Shown here in pieces: positions 27,824 through 37,800 of a stretch of 64,000 nt of DNA. Where the stretch lies: contig JAJYVF010000010.1 of assembly GCA_021792135.1 (NCBI GenBank), positions 1 through 64,000 of the forward strand. Direction: 5' to 3'. The notes under the pieces were generated by a model. The model was not told the DNA's origin. It saw only the letters and a program-made list of their open reading frames with translations, and ran no database searches. Position numbers and translations under genes: made by a program. Numbering within the stretch: the first letter of the stretch is position 1; every line of letters starts with the position of its first letter. Source of the stretch: Acidobacteriota bacterium (lineage in GTDB: Bacteria; Acidobacteriota; Terriglobia; Terriglobales; Acidobacteriaceae).

Positions 27824-28788
27824 TCTTTCCGGAGAGTCCGGCGGAACGCGACGAGTGGATCCTGGCCCGGCGACCGTATCGCATGCCGGTGAACGCCCGC
27901 GAGCCTTACGCCTGTTTTGTGGAAGAGGAATGTGGAGCCGGCGGACAGGCGGAGCCGGTGGCCACCATCTTTCTGACCAACCGAGAATGCCCGTTCCGCT
28001 GCACGATGTGCGATCTGTGGCGCAACACGCTGGCCGAATCGGTGCCTGCGGGAGCGATCCCGGAGCAGATCGATCTGGCTCTGAGGCGCCTGGAGCCGGC
28101 TGGGGCCGTGAAGCTCTATAACAGCGGCAGTTTCTTCGATCCGCGCGCTATTCCTCCCGGGGACGATGCGGCGATTGCCGCGCGGCTGCGAGGCTTCAAC
28201 CGTGTCATTGTGGAGTGCCATCCGGCGTTTGTCGGCGAGAGGTGCCGTGCATTCCGCGACCTGCTTCCGGGAAAGCTGGAGGTGGCCATGGGGCTGGAGA
28301 CGGTGCACCCGGAGGTTCTGCAAAAGCTGAACAAGCGCATGACGCTGGATCAGTTTGCCGCCGCCGCAGGGTTCCTGCTCCATCACGCAATCGACCTGCG
28401 GGTGTTTATCCTCGTGCAGCCTCCCTTCATGAAAGCGGAAGAGGCGCTCGACTGGGCGCAGCAGTCCCTGGATTTTGCTTTTGCGTGCGGGGCAGCTGCG
28501 GCAACCCTCATCCCGACTCGCGGAGGAAACGGCGCCATGGAGTCGCTGGCCGACGCCGGATTCTTCGAACCACCGAAGCTGAGCCTGCTCGAAGATGCCG
28601 CAGCCTATGGGCTGAAGCTGCGATGTGGGCGGGTGTTCACCGATCTTTGGGATCTGAAGCAAAGCCGGGAGTGCCCACGCTGTTTTGATGCGCGTGTGCA
28701 GCGCCTGCGCGAGATGAACCTGCGGCAATCTCTGATGGACGCGGTGAAGTGCGACCTGTGCGGTGGCCAGTCGCGGGGGACAGTTTGA
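27814..28788 (+). CDS. Radical SAM protein with C-terminal cysteine pairs
   Basis: The 324-residue product has the radical SAM cluster motif CxxxCxxC at Cys59, Cys63, Cys66 (ECPFRCTMCDLW) and a barrel with the SAM-binding glycine-rich region and MGLETVHPEVLQKLNKRM. Two more pairs, CPRC (287-290) and CDLC (313-316), could bind an auxiliary Fe-S cluster or zinc. The GTG at 27814 overlaps the previous gene by 10 bases; an ATG at 27763 would give a longer start. Its TGA overlaps the TTG of the next gene. The reaction cannot be named; the context suggests modification of a product made by the neighbours. Confidence 0.85.
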   Translation: MALIFPESPAERDEWILARRPYRMPVNAREPYACFVEEECGAGGQAEPVATIFLTNRECPFRCTMCDLWRNTLAESVPAGAIPEQIDLALRRLEPAGAVKLYNSGSFFDPRAIPPGDDAAIAARLRGFNRVIVECHPAFVGERCRAFRDLLPGKLEVAMGLETVHPEVLQKLNKRMTLDQFAAAAGFLLHHAIDLRVFILVQPPFMKAEEALDWAQQSLDFAFACGAAAATLIPTRGGNGAMESLADAGFFEPPKLSLLEDAAAYGLKLRCGRVFTDLWDLKQSRECPRCFDARVQRLREMNLRQSLMDAVKCDLCGGQSRGTV

Positions 28789-30353
28789 CGGAACGCTTTG
28801 ATGTCGCGGTGGTGGGCGCCGGTTTCGCCGGTTCGCTGCTGGCGATGATTGCACGGCAACTGGGCCTGCGCGTGATTCTGCTGGAGCGCGGCCGCCATCC
28901 TCGCGTGGTGATCGGAGAATCCTCGACGCCGCTGTCGAACCTGCTGCTGGAAGAGCTGGCGACCCGCTACGGGCTCGCCGGGATCCGGCCGCTGAGCAAA
29001 TGGGGAAGCTGGCGGCATAGCCGTCCGGAACTGGCATGCGGACTGAAGCGGGGATTTAGTTTCTTCCATCATGCGCCGGGCCAGGTGGAGGCAATCGAGA
29101 GGGCCAAGCAACTGCTGGTTGCGGCCAGTCCTCATGACGCGATTGCGGACACCCACTGGTATCGCGCGGACTTCGATGCGTATTTAGCCGCTGAAGCTCA
29201 GCGGCTGGGCGTGGCTTACCTGGATCAGGTGGAACTGCGGGATTTCGCTGACGCCGGGCCGGAGGCGCGGCTGCTCGGCACATCCAATGGGCGCCAGATC
29301 GCGATCTCCGCGCGCTTGGTCGTGGATGCGACGGGTCCGCGGGGCTTCCTGCATCGTGCCCTGCGGCTCGGCGAGCGCCCCATTCCGGAGATGCCTGCGA
29401 CGGTGGCACTCTACAGCCACTTCTCCGGAGTGAATCGTCTCGAGGAGACAGGAGGTATCGCGCTCGAGGCGGAGCCGCCTTATCCGGTCGATGATGCCGC
29501 GGTACATCATATCTTCGATGGCGGATGGGTTTGGGTGCTGCACTTCTGCAATGGAGTGACCAGCGCGGGAATCGCAGCGACGGACGCGCTGGCGAAAGAA
29601 CTGCGGCTGGCAGAGGGTGAGCCGGCCTGGGAACGGGTGCTCTTGCGCCTTCCGGTTTTGCGAAGTCAGTTCGAGGGTGCGAAGACGGTGCAGCCTTTCC
29701 GCCATCTTCCGCGCCTGGCCTTTCGCAGCGCCGCGGTGAGCGGGCGGACCTGGGCGTTGCTGCCGTCGGCGGCAGGCTTTGCCGATCCGCTGCTGTCGAC
29801 GGGGTTTCCGCTGACACTGCTCGGGGTAGCGCGGCTGGCGGAGGTCCTCGAAGAGGACTGGGGTACGGAGCGTTTCGCGGTGCGGCTGGAGAACTATGCC
29901 GAAGCAACGGATGCGGAGTTGCGGGCTGCGGCGCGGCTGATCGGCGCACTCTACGCGAATTTCGGAAACTTCCCGGTGTTCGCGGCGGTGTCGCTGCTGT
30001 ATTTTGCCGCGGTGAGTTATGCGGAGACGGCGCGGCGGCTGCGCCGGCCCGGTCTTGCGCCTTCCTTCCTCCTCCACGATCATCCGCACTTCGGGGCAGA
30101 GTGCGCCCAGGTGCTGGAGCGAGCGCGCTCCGTTCACGGCGACGCGGATTCCAAGAGGCTGATCGAGGACATTCTGAAAGTGATTGAGCCGATCGATGTG
30201 GCTGGGCTGGCGGATCGCACGCGGCGCAACTGGTATCCGGTGGATGCGGAAGACCTGCTGCGCGCGGCGCACAAGCTGGGGGCGAGCCGCGACGAGGTGC
30301 TGCAGATGCTCGCGCGGTGCGGGTTCAGTGCGCTGGCGGCTGCGCGGAGCTGA
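28785..30353 (+). CDS. Flavin-dependent halogenase-like oxidoreductase
   Basis: From TTG at 28785 (TTGA overlap with the previous stop; ATG 28749 is the alternative) the product is 522 residues. It has an N-terminal FAD Rossmann motif (GAGFAG, 11-16), the halogenase-type GES motif (GESSTP, 44-49), and a lysine (Lys88 in CGLKRGFSFF) at the place of the catalytic Lys79 of PrnA/RebH. The halogenase WxWxIP motif appears only in altered form (GWVWVLHF). It therefore belongs to the tryptophan-halogenase-like flavoprotein superfamily, but may be an oxygenase or dehydrogenase rather than a halogenase. Its 3' end overlaps the convergent CRTAC1 gene by 29 bases. Confidence 0.83.
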   Translation: MTERFDVAVVGAGFAGSLLAMIARQLGLRVILLERGRHPRVVIGESSTPLSNLLLEELATRYGLAGIRPLSKWGSWRHSRPELACGLKRGFSFFHHAPGQVEAIERAKQLLVAASPHDAIADTHWYRADFDAYLAAEAQRLGVAYLDQVELRDFADAGPEARLLGTSNGRQIAISARLVVDATGPRGFLHRALRLGERPIPEMPATVALYSHFSGVNRLEETGGIALEAEPPYPVDDAAVHHIFDGGWVWVLHFCNGVTSAGIAATDALAKELRLAEGEPAWERVLLRLPVLRSQFEGAKTVQPFRHLPRLAFRSAAVSGRTWALLPSAAGFADPLLSTGFPLTLLGVARLAEVLEEDWGTERFAVRLENYAEATDAELRAAARLIGALYANFGNFPVFAAVSLLYFAAVSYAETARRLRRPGLAPSFLLHDHPHFGAECAQVLERARSVHGDADSKRLIEDILKVIEPIDVAGLADRTRRNWYPVDAEDLLRAAHKLGASRDEVLQMLARCGFSALAAARS

Positions 30354-32139
30354 GCACGAACTGAATGGGATGCGCCGCGACGATCCCCTGACCTTCCTTC
30401 ACCGTGATGAACTGATCGGGATGGATATCGGTGATGGTGTCCTTGTGGCCGCCGGGCCAGTCGATTTCCAGGCGGATCCGTTCATTGGGGTCGGGCTTTC
30501 CGAGCCCGAAGGTCAGCGGCATCTCGCTTTGCGAGAGATAGCTCGATCCGCTCCTGACCATCTCGCTCATGCGCCGGCCTGTGGATGTCGTGAGAACGAC
30601 TCTGGCTCCAATGCCGTCGCGGTTCGCGTGCGTGCCGATCGTGCGTACACGCAGCATGTCGTTCTTATTGCCGCCGTCGTTGCGCAGCAGGCGCGCAGCG
30701 CCGTTGCTCGCCGTGAGGACCAGGTCGAGATCCCCGTCGTTGTCGATGTCGGCAAACGCGGCGCCACGGCCGACCTGCCGCTGGCGAAAAGCAGGGCCGA
30801 CCTTATCCGAGACATTCTCGAATTTGCCGTGGCCCATGTTGCGGAACAGCAGCGGCGGCTCGGCGTAGGAGAGCGAGGGCTGCAGGACAGAGATGTCATC
30901 GGCGACATGGCCGTTGAGCGCAAAAATGTCGGGGAGGCCGTCGAGGTTGTAATCGAAGAAGAAGGTTGCGAAGGAGAGCGATCTTGAGGACGGCAGCGCG
31001 ATGCCGGCGCTGAGCGCATCGTTGGTAAAGAGGCCCTGCCCATCGTTGTGATACAGCGCAATGCTTTCGTTGGTGAAGTTGCCGATGACGAGGCTTTGGC
31101 GCCCGGAATTATCGTAGTCGGCGGAGTCGGTGCCCATGCCGGCGCGAGCTTTCCCCGCATCGCTGTAAGCGACGCCGGCGGTGATGCCGGTTTCGGTGAA
31201 GGTGCCGTTGTGATTGTTGTGGTAGAGCTTGTCGGGCTGCGTGTCGTTGGTGATCAGGAAGTCGAGCCAGCCGTCGTTGTCGTAATCCAGCAGAGCAATG
31301 CCGAGTCCCTTGTCAGCAGGATCGTACAGCCCGGCAGCCTTGGTTACGTCCTTGAACCGTCCGTGGCCCAGGTTGTGATAGAGGGTAACGCTTTCGCCTT
31401 TGTATAACTCGGGAGTGCAATACGATTTGTGAACTCCGTCCAGCGAGCAGACCTTATCCGTCGCCGGGGACCAGTCGACGTAATGATCGACCAGCAGATC
31501 GAGTTTGCCGTCGTTGTCGTAGTCGAGCCAGGCGGCGCTGGTCGAGAATCCGGACGAGCCCACTCCGGCGTGCGCCGTCACATCACTGAATTTCCCATTG
31601 CCCAGATTCCGGAACAGGTAGTTGTGATTGAGGGCAGTGATGTAGAGATCGTCGTAGCCGTCGTTGTCATAGTCGCCGACGGTGCAGCCCATCCCATACA
31701 TCTCGACGCCGAGCCCCGCCTGTTGAGTGACATCGGTAAAGGTTCCATTGTGATTATTGCGATAGAGCGCCGGGTAAGACTTTTGATTGCCATGGCCGGG
31801 CCAGTCCATCGAGTTGACGAAGAAGATGTCGGGCCAGCCGTCGTTGTTGTAGTCGATGATGCAGACGCCGCTGCCCATGGTTTCCGGCAGATACTTCTTG
31901 CCGAAAGCTCCACTGTTGCGGACGAAATGGATTCCGGCCTGGGCCGTGATATCCGTAAAGCGAATGGGACCGGTGGGGCGTTCAGAGGCAGCGGGAGCGG
32001 GCGCCGCAGCCCGCACGACAGGCGATTGCCGGGGGCTCGATGGCTTTTCCGTGACGGCAGGTTTCGACTTGCAGCCGCAGGTCAGCGCGATGGCACCAAG
32101 GAGGAGGCAAGGGACAGCTTTCCGGAATAGAGAAATCAA
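30325..32139 (-). CDS. CRTAC1 family protein (FG-GAP/VCBS repeats with ASPIC/UnbV domain)
   Basis: The 604-residue product has an export signal (possible lipoprotein; Cys21/Cys23). Residues ~60-490 contain about seven FG-GAP/VCBS blades with the calcium-binding pattern DYDNDGxxD and YHNNHNGTFTE, forming a beta-propeller. The C-terminus (~500-580) is an ASPIC/UnbV domain (RDGIGARVVLTT, LTFGLGKPDPNERIRLEIDWPGG). It should act outside the cytoplasmic membrane, binding Ca2+ and protein or glycan. It is the last gene of a four-gene minus-strand operon and starts 10 bases after the NqrB/RnfD-like gene. Confidence 0.9.
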   Translation of the reverse strand: MISLFRKAVPCLLLGAIALTCGCKSKPAVTEKPSSPRQSPVVRAAAPAPAASERPTGPIRFTDITAQAGIHFVRNSGAFGKKYLPETMGSGVCIIDYNNDGWPDIFFVNSMDWPGHGNQKSYPALYRNNHNGTFTDVTQQAGLGVEMYGMGCTVGDYDNDGYDDLYITALNHNYLFRNLGNGKFSDVTAHAGVGSSGFSTSAAWLDYDNDGKLDLLVDHYVDWSPATDKVCSLDGVHKSYCTPELYKGESVTLYHNLGHGRFKDVTKAAGLYDPADKGLGIALLDYDNDGWLDFLITNDTQPDKLYHNNHNGTFTETGITAGVAYSDAGKARAGMGTDSADYDNSGRQSLVIGNFTNESIALYHNDGQGLFTNDALSAGIALPSSRSLSFATFFFDYNLDGLPDIFALNGHVADDISVLQPSLSYAEPPLLFRNMGHGKFENVSDKVGPAFRQRQVGRGAAFADIDNDGDLDLVLTASNGAARLLRNDGGNKNDMLRVRTIGTHANRDGIGARVVLTTSTGRRMSEMVRSGSSYLSQSEMPLTFGLGKPDPNERIRLEIDWPGGHKDTITDIHPDQFITVKEGQGIVAAHPIQFVLSSAQPPAH

Positions 32140-32149
32140 GAACAGTCCT

Positions 32150-33049
32150 TCAGAGGAGTGATGATTGCGGCGTCACGGGCGCCGCTGCAGGAAGAGGAGC
32201 GATGGCCATCGCCGTCCTGCTGCGGCGGGAATCCAGCCACATTTCCACGAGCAGTGCGATCGGCCCCACCCAGAACAGGGCATACAGTTCGGCATAGACG
32301 CTCTGATCGAGGCGGAAAAACATCTCAAGAAGCGCCACGAGGAAGGCCACGATGCACTGGCCCTTCCTGGACCTCACCGTCGTCTTCGGGTCGGTAATCA
32401 TGAAGAAGATGAAGAGTTGGTACTCGGGGCCGGTAATCGGGGAGATCTCCGAGAGCCACGGCTCGTGGATAATCCACGAGCGAATGACCGCCAGCACCAG
32501 GAACGAGATGGCGTAGGTTGCGCTGATGTGGAAGCGGCGCAGGCGCCAGATGATGATCGAGCCCAGCACCCAGATGACGATCATCGATGCCATGTTGTTG
32601 CCCCACTGAATACTGAGCATCGCGACGCTCGTCGGCAACAGAAAGAGCATCACGCTGATGCCGAAGTTCGAAGGGTTGAAGAGATGCCGGCCCCTGAAGC
32701 GCAGCACATATTTTGAGGTGATGGCGAGGGCTGCGCCGATCGCGTAGGGCCAGAAAGCAGGCGAGCGCACAAGAATGCCGACGCTGATGCCGGTAATGTA
32801 TGCGCTGGCCAGGTTCATCCATTTGCCGAGGAAAATTCGGCCGAGAATCAGCTCGGTGGCGATCGACGTTGCGATGGCCAGCAGCGTTCTCTCATAGCTC
32901 TCCAAAATGCCGAAGGAGAGCTGGCCGGCGAGCAGGATGAGGGTGATGAAGGCTGGCGGCACATAGCGGTTGTCGAGCGAGAGCCACTGCTTCCACAGCG
33001 GCTTCCGCGGCGGCGTGGGCACGGAGGTAGCGATTGCGGCCTGGCTCAC
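32150..33049 (-). CDS. NqrB/RnfD-like membrane protein (UnbU-like)
   Basis: The 299-residue protein has about seven to eight membrane helices and matches the NQR2/RnfD/RnfE family (conserved HLFNPSNFGI at ~122-131, then MITDPKTTVRSRKGQ). In NqrB and RnfD this fold carries covalent FMN and moves electrons across the membrane; the FMN-accepting S/T-G-A-T motif is not evident here, so electron transfer is uncertain. Its ATG overlaps the stop of the upstream CRTAC1 gene (ATGA). As I recall, the enediyne-associated protein UnbU belongs to this family and occurs beside UnbV. Confidence 0.8.
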   Translation of the reverse strand: MSQAAIATSVPTPPRKPLWKQWLSLDNRYVPPAFITLILLAGQLSFGILESYERTLLAIATSIATELILGRIFLGKWMNLASAYITGISVGILVRSPAFWPYAIGAALAITSKYVLRFRGRHLFNPSNFGISVMLFLLPTSVAMLSIQWGNNMASMIVIWVLGSIIIWRLRRFHISATYAISFLVLAVIRSWIIHEPWLSEISPITGPEYQLFIFFMITDPKTTVRSRKGQCIVAFLVALLEMFFRLDQSVYAELYALFWVGPIALLVEMWLDSRRSRTAMAIAPLPAAAPVTPQSSLL

Positions 33050-34842
33050 TGCGCCTCCCGGATGTGCAGGATCTGATCGGGTATGAGATGGTCGAGGGTC
33101 TGAACTGTTCCGGAAGGCCAGCGTATGACCGCCTTCTCGATCCGCGGATTCCTGCCCAGCCCGAAGTGCAAACGCAGGTCATTCTGCGCCGCGAATCCGG
33201 AGCCGGCGGAAACCTGCTGCAACTGCTTCTGTCCGTTCCAGTACATGGTGACCTGGGCGCCGACCGCGTCACGGTTGCTCCTGGTGCCTTCCAGCTGGAA
33301 TTCGATCCACTTGTTCGCCGGGTCGGGATGATTTTTGTAGAGAAACAGAGGACCGCTCTGGTTGGCAACGACGACATCGAGCGCGCCGTTGTTCCAGAGG
33401 TCGCCGACAGCGACCGAGCGTCCGTCATGCCGGTCGGTCACGCCGACCGCATGGGCCACATCCTCAAACTGCCCGGAGCCGTCGTTGAGCCAGACGCGCT
33501 TTTCCTGGTAGCCGGAGAGGCTGCGCCCGTCGAAGGGCGGCCAGTTCCTGGCATCTCCGATGATGGTGCTGTTGCCCGCCGTCACCTTGGCAAAGTCATA
33601 CCAGTAGCTTCGATTGCGGTCGAGAGAGATGTAGCCGTTGGTCAGGAAGAGGTCCAGGTTGCCGTCGTTGTTCCAGTCGCCGAACTGTGCGCCAAAGCTC
33701 CAGCCGCCCAGTTCCACGCCGAGGGCGTTGGCCATGTTGACGTACTGCAGCTTTGCGCCGGAGGTCTGATCCCTGGGCACCCAGAGATTATTGCCCTGGA
33801 GCAGGATGCCTGGCTCCGAGATGTTGGAGACGTAAATCGAAAACCTGCCCTGGTTGAAGATGTCGCCGAAGGCCACGTTCATGCCGCTCTTGGGAGAATA
33901 GCCGACACCAGCTTCCCTGCCCACTTCGTGGAAGCGTTGGCCGTCGTTCAGGTAAAGCTCGGAGACGCCGTAATCGTTGGCGATGAAGAGATCGGGGTGG
34001 CCGCTGCCGGTGAGATCGGCGGCTCCGGAGGCCAGCGCCCAGCGGCGGCTGGCGATGCCCAGCTTGGCGCTGACTTCCTCGAATCGGCCATTGCCGAGAT
34101 TGTGGAAGAGATACTTGCGGCCGCCGTTCTCAGCGTATTCAAAGCTGTCGGGCATGATTCTGGTGTTCTTCAGGTGCCACAGATCGATGTTTTCGTTGTA
34201 ATACCCGCCGACAAAGAGGTCGAGCTTGCCGTCGCCGTCGTAATCGAACCAGAGCGCGGTATTGGCGTTCATCCAGCCGGGCAGGCCCGCCTGCCGGGAG
34301 ACATCCGTGAAGCCGCGACCCTGATCGTTGTGGAAGAGCATGGGCCTGCCCCACTTAATGAGAAGCAGATCGGGGTAGCCGTCATTATCGTAGTCGCCCC
34401 AGACAGCGCCGGTGGAGACGCCGGTGCCGGGCTGGTTGACGTTGGCAACGCCCAGTTGCGTGGCGACGTCGGTGAACGTTCCATCGTGGTTGTTCCGATA
34501 AAGAGCGTTCATGCTGCCTTCACGGCTGTTGGTGACGTAGATGTCCGGCCAGCCGTCGCGATTGTAGTCAACAATCGAGACCGACGCGCCCATGGACGCC
34601 ACCTCGGGCATGATCGCCGCGAGTTTTGCGTCCAGCACAGGAGCCTGATGATGGAACTGGATTCCGGCCTGCTTTGAATCCTCAGTGAAATAGAAGCCAT
34701 AGCGAGCGAGCGCGGCTTTTGTGTCGAAGTGGTCCGCCGCCGTCTGATGCCCTGGCATTTTCCGGGTGAGAATGACCGGGACAGCAATCAGTCCTGCGAA
34801 GAACACCGTGAGGATGATGCGTGCGATGGGGTTGCGTTTCAT
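33046..34842 (-). CDS. CRTAC1 family protein (FG-GAP/VCBS repeats with ASPIC/UnbV domain)
   Basis: The 598-residue product has an N-terminal membrane anchor or signal (ARIILTVFFAGLIAVPVIL). Residues ~75-480 hold FG-GAP blades (DYNRDGWPDIYVTN, WGDYDNDGYPDLLL, DYDGDGKLDLFVGG, GDWNNDGNLDLFLTN). The C-terminal ~85 residues are an ASPIC/UnbV domain (SNRDAVGAQVTMYW, LRLHFGLGRNPRIEKAVIRWPSG). It is coupled by 4-base overlaps both to the gene before it (34839-34842) and the gene after it (33046-33049), so equimolar production with those partners is likely. Confidence 0.9.
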   Translation of the reverse strand: MKRNPIARIILTVFFAGLIAVPVILTRKMPGHQTAADHFDTKAALARYGFYFTEDSKQAGIQFHHQAPVLDAKLAAIMPEVASMGASVSIVDYNRDGWPDIYVTNSREGSMNALYRNNHDGTFTDVATQLGVANVNQPGTGVSTGAVWGDYDNDGYPDLLLIKWGRPMLFHNDQGRGFTDVSRQAGLPGWMNANTALWFDYDGDGKLDLFVGGYYNENIDLWHLKNTRIMPDSFEYAENGGRKYLFHNLGNGRFEEVSAKLGIASRRWALASGAADLTGSGHPDLFIANDYGVSELYLNDGQRFHEVGREAGVGYSPKSGMNVAFGDIFNQGRFSIYVSNISEPGILLQGNNLWVPRDQTSGAKLQYVNMANALGVELGGWSFGAQFGDWNNDGNLDLFLTNGYISLDRNRSYWYDFAKVTAGNSTIIGDARNWPPFDGRSLSGYQEKRVWLNDGSGQFEDVAHAVGVTDRHDGRSVAVGDLWNNGALDVVVANQSGPLFLYKNHPDPANKWIEFQLEGTRSNRDAVGAQVTMYWNGQKQLQQVSAGSGFAAQNDLRLHFGLGRNPRIEKAVIRWPSGTVQTLDHLIPDQILHIREAQ

Positions 34843-37800
34843 TGGCCGCCTGGGCTCCGCAGGGCATTTTCAAAGTTGTTGGGTGTTACGTAGCGCGTCT
34901 GATATTTTTGCCAGTCCTCGGGATGATGGCGGTAGACCCACTCATTTTCCAGCGGCTTGGGCGGCGCGTCGTAGTTGTGGCGGGCATGGTAAGGCAGCGG
35001 GCGAACGGTCGCTGAGTCGACCGAGTTGTAGTCGCCATCCTTGACCCAGCCGTCGCCGGCGAGGACATAGTCGCGTACCCAGCCCGAAGCCGGCGGCGGC
35101 AGCGCGGGAAAGCGCAGGGCCAGCTCGTCTCCGGCATTCATGATGACGTAGCGGTCATCGATGCTGTTGAGCAGCGGACGAACATCGCCGTATCGCGTGT
35201 AATAGCCCCTGAGATCGGGCCAGATCTGCGTGGTGGCCATCAGGTGGTTGTAGTCGGGGATCTCCGGCGACGACACACCGGCCTTATGAATCGTGGAATA
35301 GCCGCGATAGTGCAGGTCGGCCCAGGAGGGCGCGAGGCGCGTGATGCGCAGCGGGGTATTGGGAAGGCCCTGCGCCCACTGCATCTGGTCCCAGTAGATC
35401 TCCAGGTTGGTGCTCAGGCGGATGCGCTTCGGCTCGCCCGCATGGAAGAGGCCGGTCAGGTCGATGAGGCAGGTCTTGTTGCGTCCGGCGGGGAAGCCAA
35501 GATTCGGCCGGACGACGTGCCAGATGCCATGCGCGTCCTCAACGGAGAGGCTGAGCGGTTTGGGCGGCTCGTGATGTCCCTGGCCGATCGCGACGTTGAC
35601 GGTCGAATCGGAGGGATGCAGCCAGCCCCTGGCGATGAGATACAGCGGACCGGAGGTGGGAACGCTGGACCCGAGATCGATTTCAACGTAATGGTCACGC
35701 GTGATTCCCTGATACTGGCCCAGGCCGAAGTTGTCGAGGTAGCGGCCGTCGAGTGAGCGCAGGGTGTCGGTCACATCGTTGCCGTTGTCGTCGGTGGCGC
35801 GGGCGATGGGTTGCGGAAGTCCGGTGGGGGTAACCGTCAGCCTGACGGGAGGAACGACATAGCGCTCATCGGTGAAAACAGAGGTCCCTCTGGGATGATC
35901 GACCACCATGAGCGAGAGGTAATCGTAGTAATAGGTTTCCCATAGTTCGCCGGTGATCCGCAGATCGTAGAAGCCATCGCGCGGAACCAGATGGTCGCCC
36001 GGTATCTTGTACCACTCGCTCGTGGCGGCGATGTCGGCGCTGCCGATGGCATTGATACGCAGGCCAATGGCCGAACCCCACGGAACGGTGTCCATCACGA
36101 ATTTCATCGCTCTGCCGTTCCACGCGAAGAGGAAGGGGCAGGAGCCTTTCAGACGCTGCTCGGTCAGCACCTCCTGATCCGCCCTGAGGGCGAATTCCGC
36201 ACTCACCGTGCCGTTGGGCCAGTCAATGCGGGCGACATCGGTCTGCGCATGCGTTCCCAGACCGAAGTGCAGCTGGGGGCTGGTGATGGGCAGCATCTGC
36301 GTGAGCAGTGCAGAGCGGATTTCCACTTCGCCGCCGATCCCGAAGGAATTGACGCGCTGATCTCCGGTCGCTTGCGCGGCGCGAGGACGGATGGTCTGCC
36401 AGTGATAGCCCTTTGTGCCGTGGTTCAGGTCTTCCTGCGGCTGGCCGGCTGAGGTAAGGCTGAGCAGCGCAAGCCGGCCGTCGTCCCGAACATCCGCGAG
36501 TCCGAAGACCTGCGAGGCGCCGACCGGATGGTCGAGCAGAGTGAATTTCCCTGAGGGACCGGCGAGCCATACGAGCGCGCCTGCTGTCCGGCTTGCGGAG
36601 GGTGAAACCTGCGCGAGCAGGAGATCGATGGCTCCGTTGTTGTCGATGTCAGCGGCGTGGAGGCGGACCTCTCCAGCCAGATTCACGGCAGGATTCGGGA
36701 TCGTGGCGAGCGTGGAGGAGGTCCAGCCCTCTCCGCTCCAGGAAAGGCGAGCCAGCGTGCCGTTGGGCAGAACCGCCACAAGGTCCAGCACCCCGTCGCT
36801 GTTCACTTCGGCTGCGGCGAGGGCTTTGGCCGACGCGAATGCAGCGGGCACGGCTCTTTCCGTGAATCTCCCGGCGCGCTGATTGAAGAAGACGTGCAGA
36901 TGTCCGGAGCCGTCAAGGATGGCAGCATCGGGGTTGCCGTCCCGGTTGAAATCGGCCCAGACAAACTCGCGGATACCGGAGATTCCCGCGAAGGGATGGA
37001 TGGCCGCAAAGGTGCCGTCTCCGTTGTTGCGCAGAACCGTGGGAAGGCCGGAGGCCTGACCAAGGATGATGTCCAGGTCGCCGTCGGCTTCGATATCGAC
37101 AGCCCATGCCCCGGTATATTCAGCGTTCAGGATGGATGGGGGCAGCCTGGTCTTCGCCGTCACATCGCTGAAAGCCGTGGGACTATCCTGGCGCAGGAGG
37201 CGAACGCCACCCGCGCCGGCCAGCGCGAGATCCGTTTTGAAGTCGTAATTGAAGTCGAGAGGCAGGATGCCTTCGGGAGTGGGTGCGACGGCGGAGGGTC
37301 CGCCGGGGAACGGAACGACTGCTCCGGTGGAGAGCCGCACCTGATGCCCATTGGCTAAAAGGACCGTCGGTGTACCCTGCCCGTCGAGCGAAAGCGAACC
37401 AACCCAGGTCCAGGGGCCGTTCTCATTGCCGGTCATGGGGAGGGGCTGCGATTCAAAGGTAATGGCGGTATCGGCCGGCGCAGGTGTCGAGGGCGGAGAG
37501 GGGAGCCGCAGAAACCGCGTGAAGGGCTGCGCTTCATCGCCGGGCGGGAGCATCAGCTTCGAGAGGCTCACCCGAAAGGCCGGAACCTGCATGAGGACAT
37601 TGCGCAGAAAGACGCTGCGCAGAGCGGCCGCGCTCGGATTGCCGGATGCCGCCATCTGCAGCGCGGTGAGCTGCTGCTGCACGTCCGGCGGCCAGGCGGC
37701 GCTCTGCGCGGCGATGCGCTGAACCGCGGAGCGGAGGGTGGCGGCGTCGCCTCGTTTGGCGGAGATGCGGCTCAGCTCAACCAGCGCTGCGAGATTGTCA

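Noticed and set aside
33034-34677. 547-codon plus-strand frame opposite the second CRTAC1 gene
   Set aside because: Repetitive valine/aspartate pattern mirrors the FG-GAP repeats on the other strand; not a real gene.
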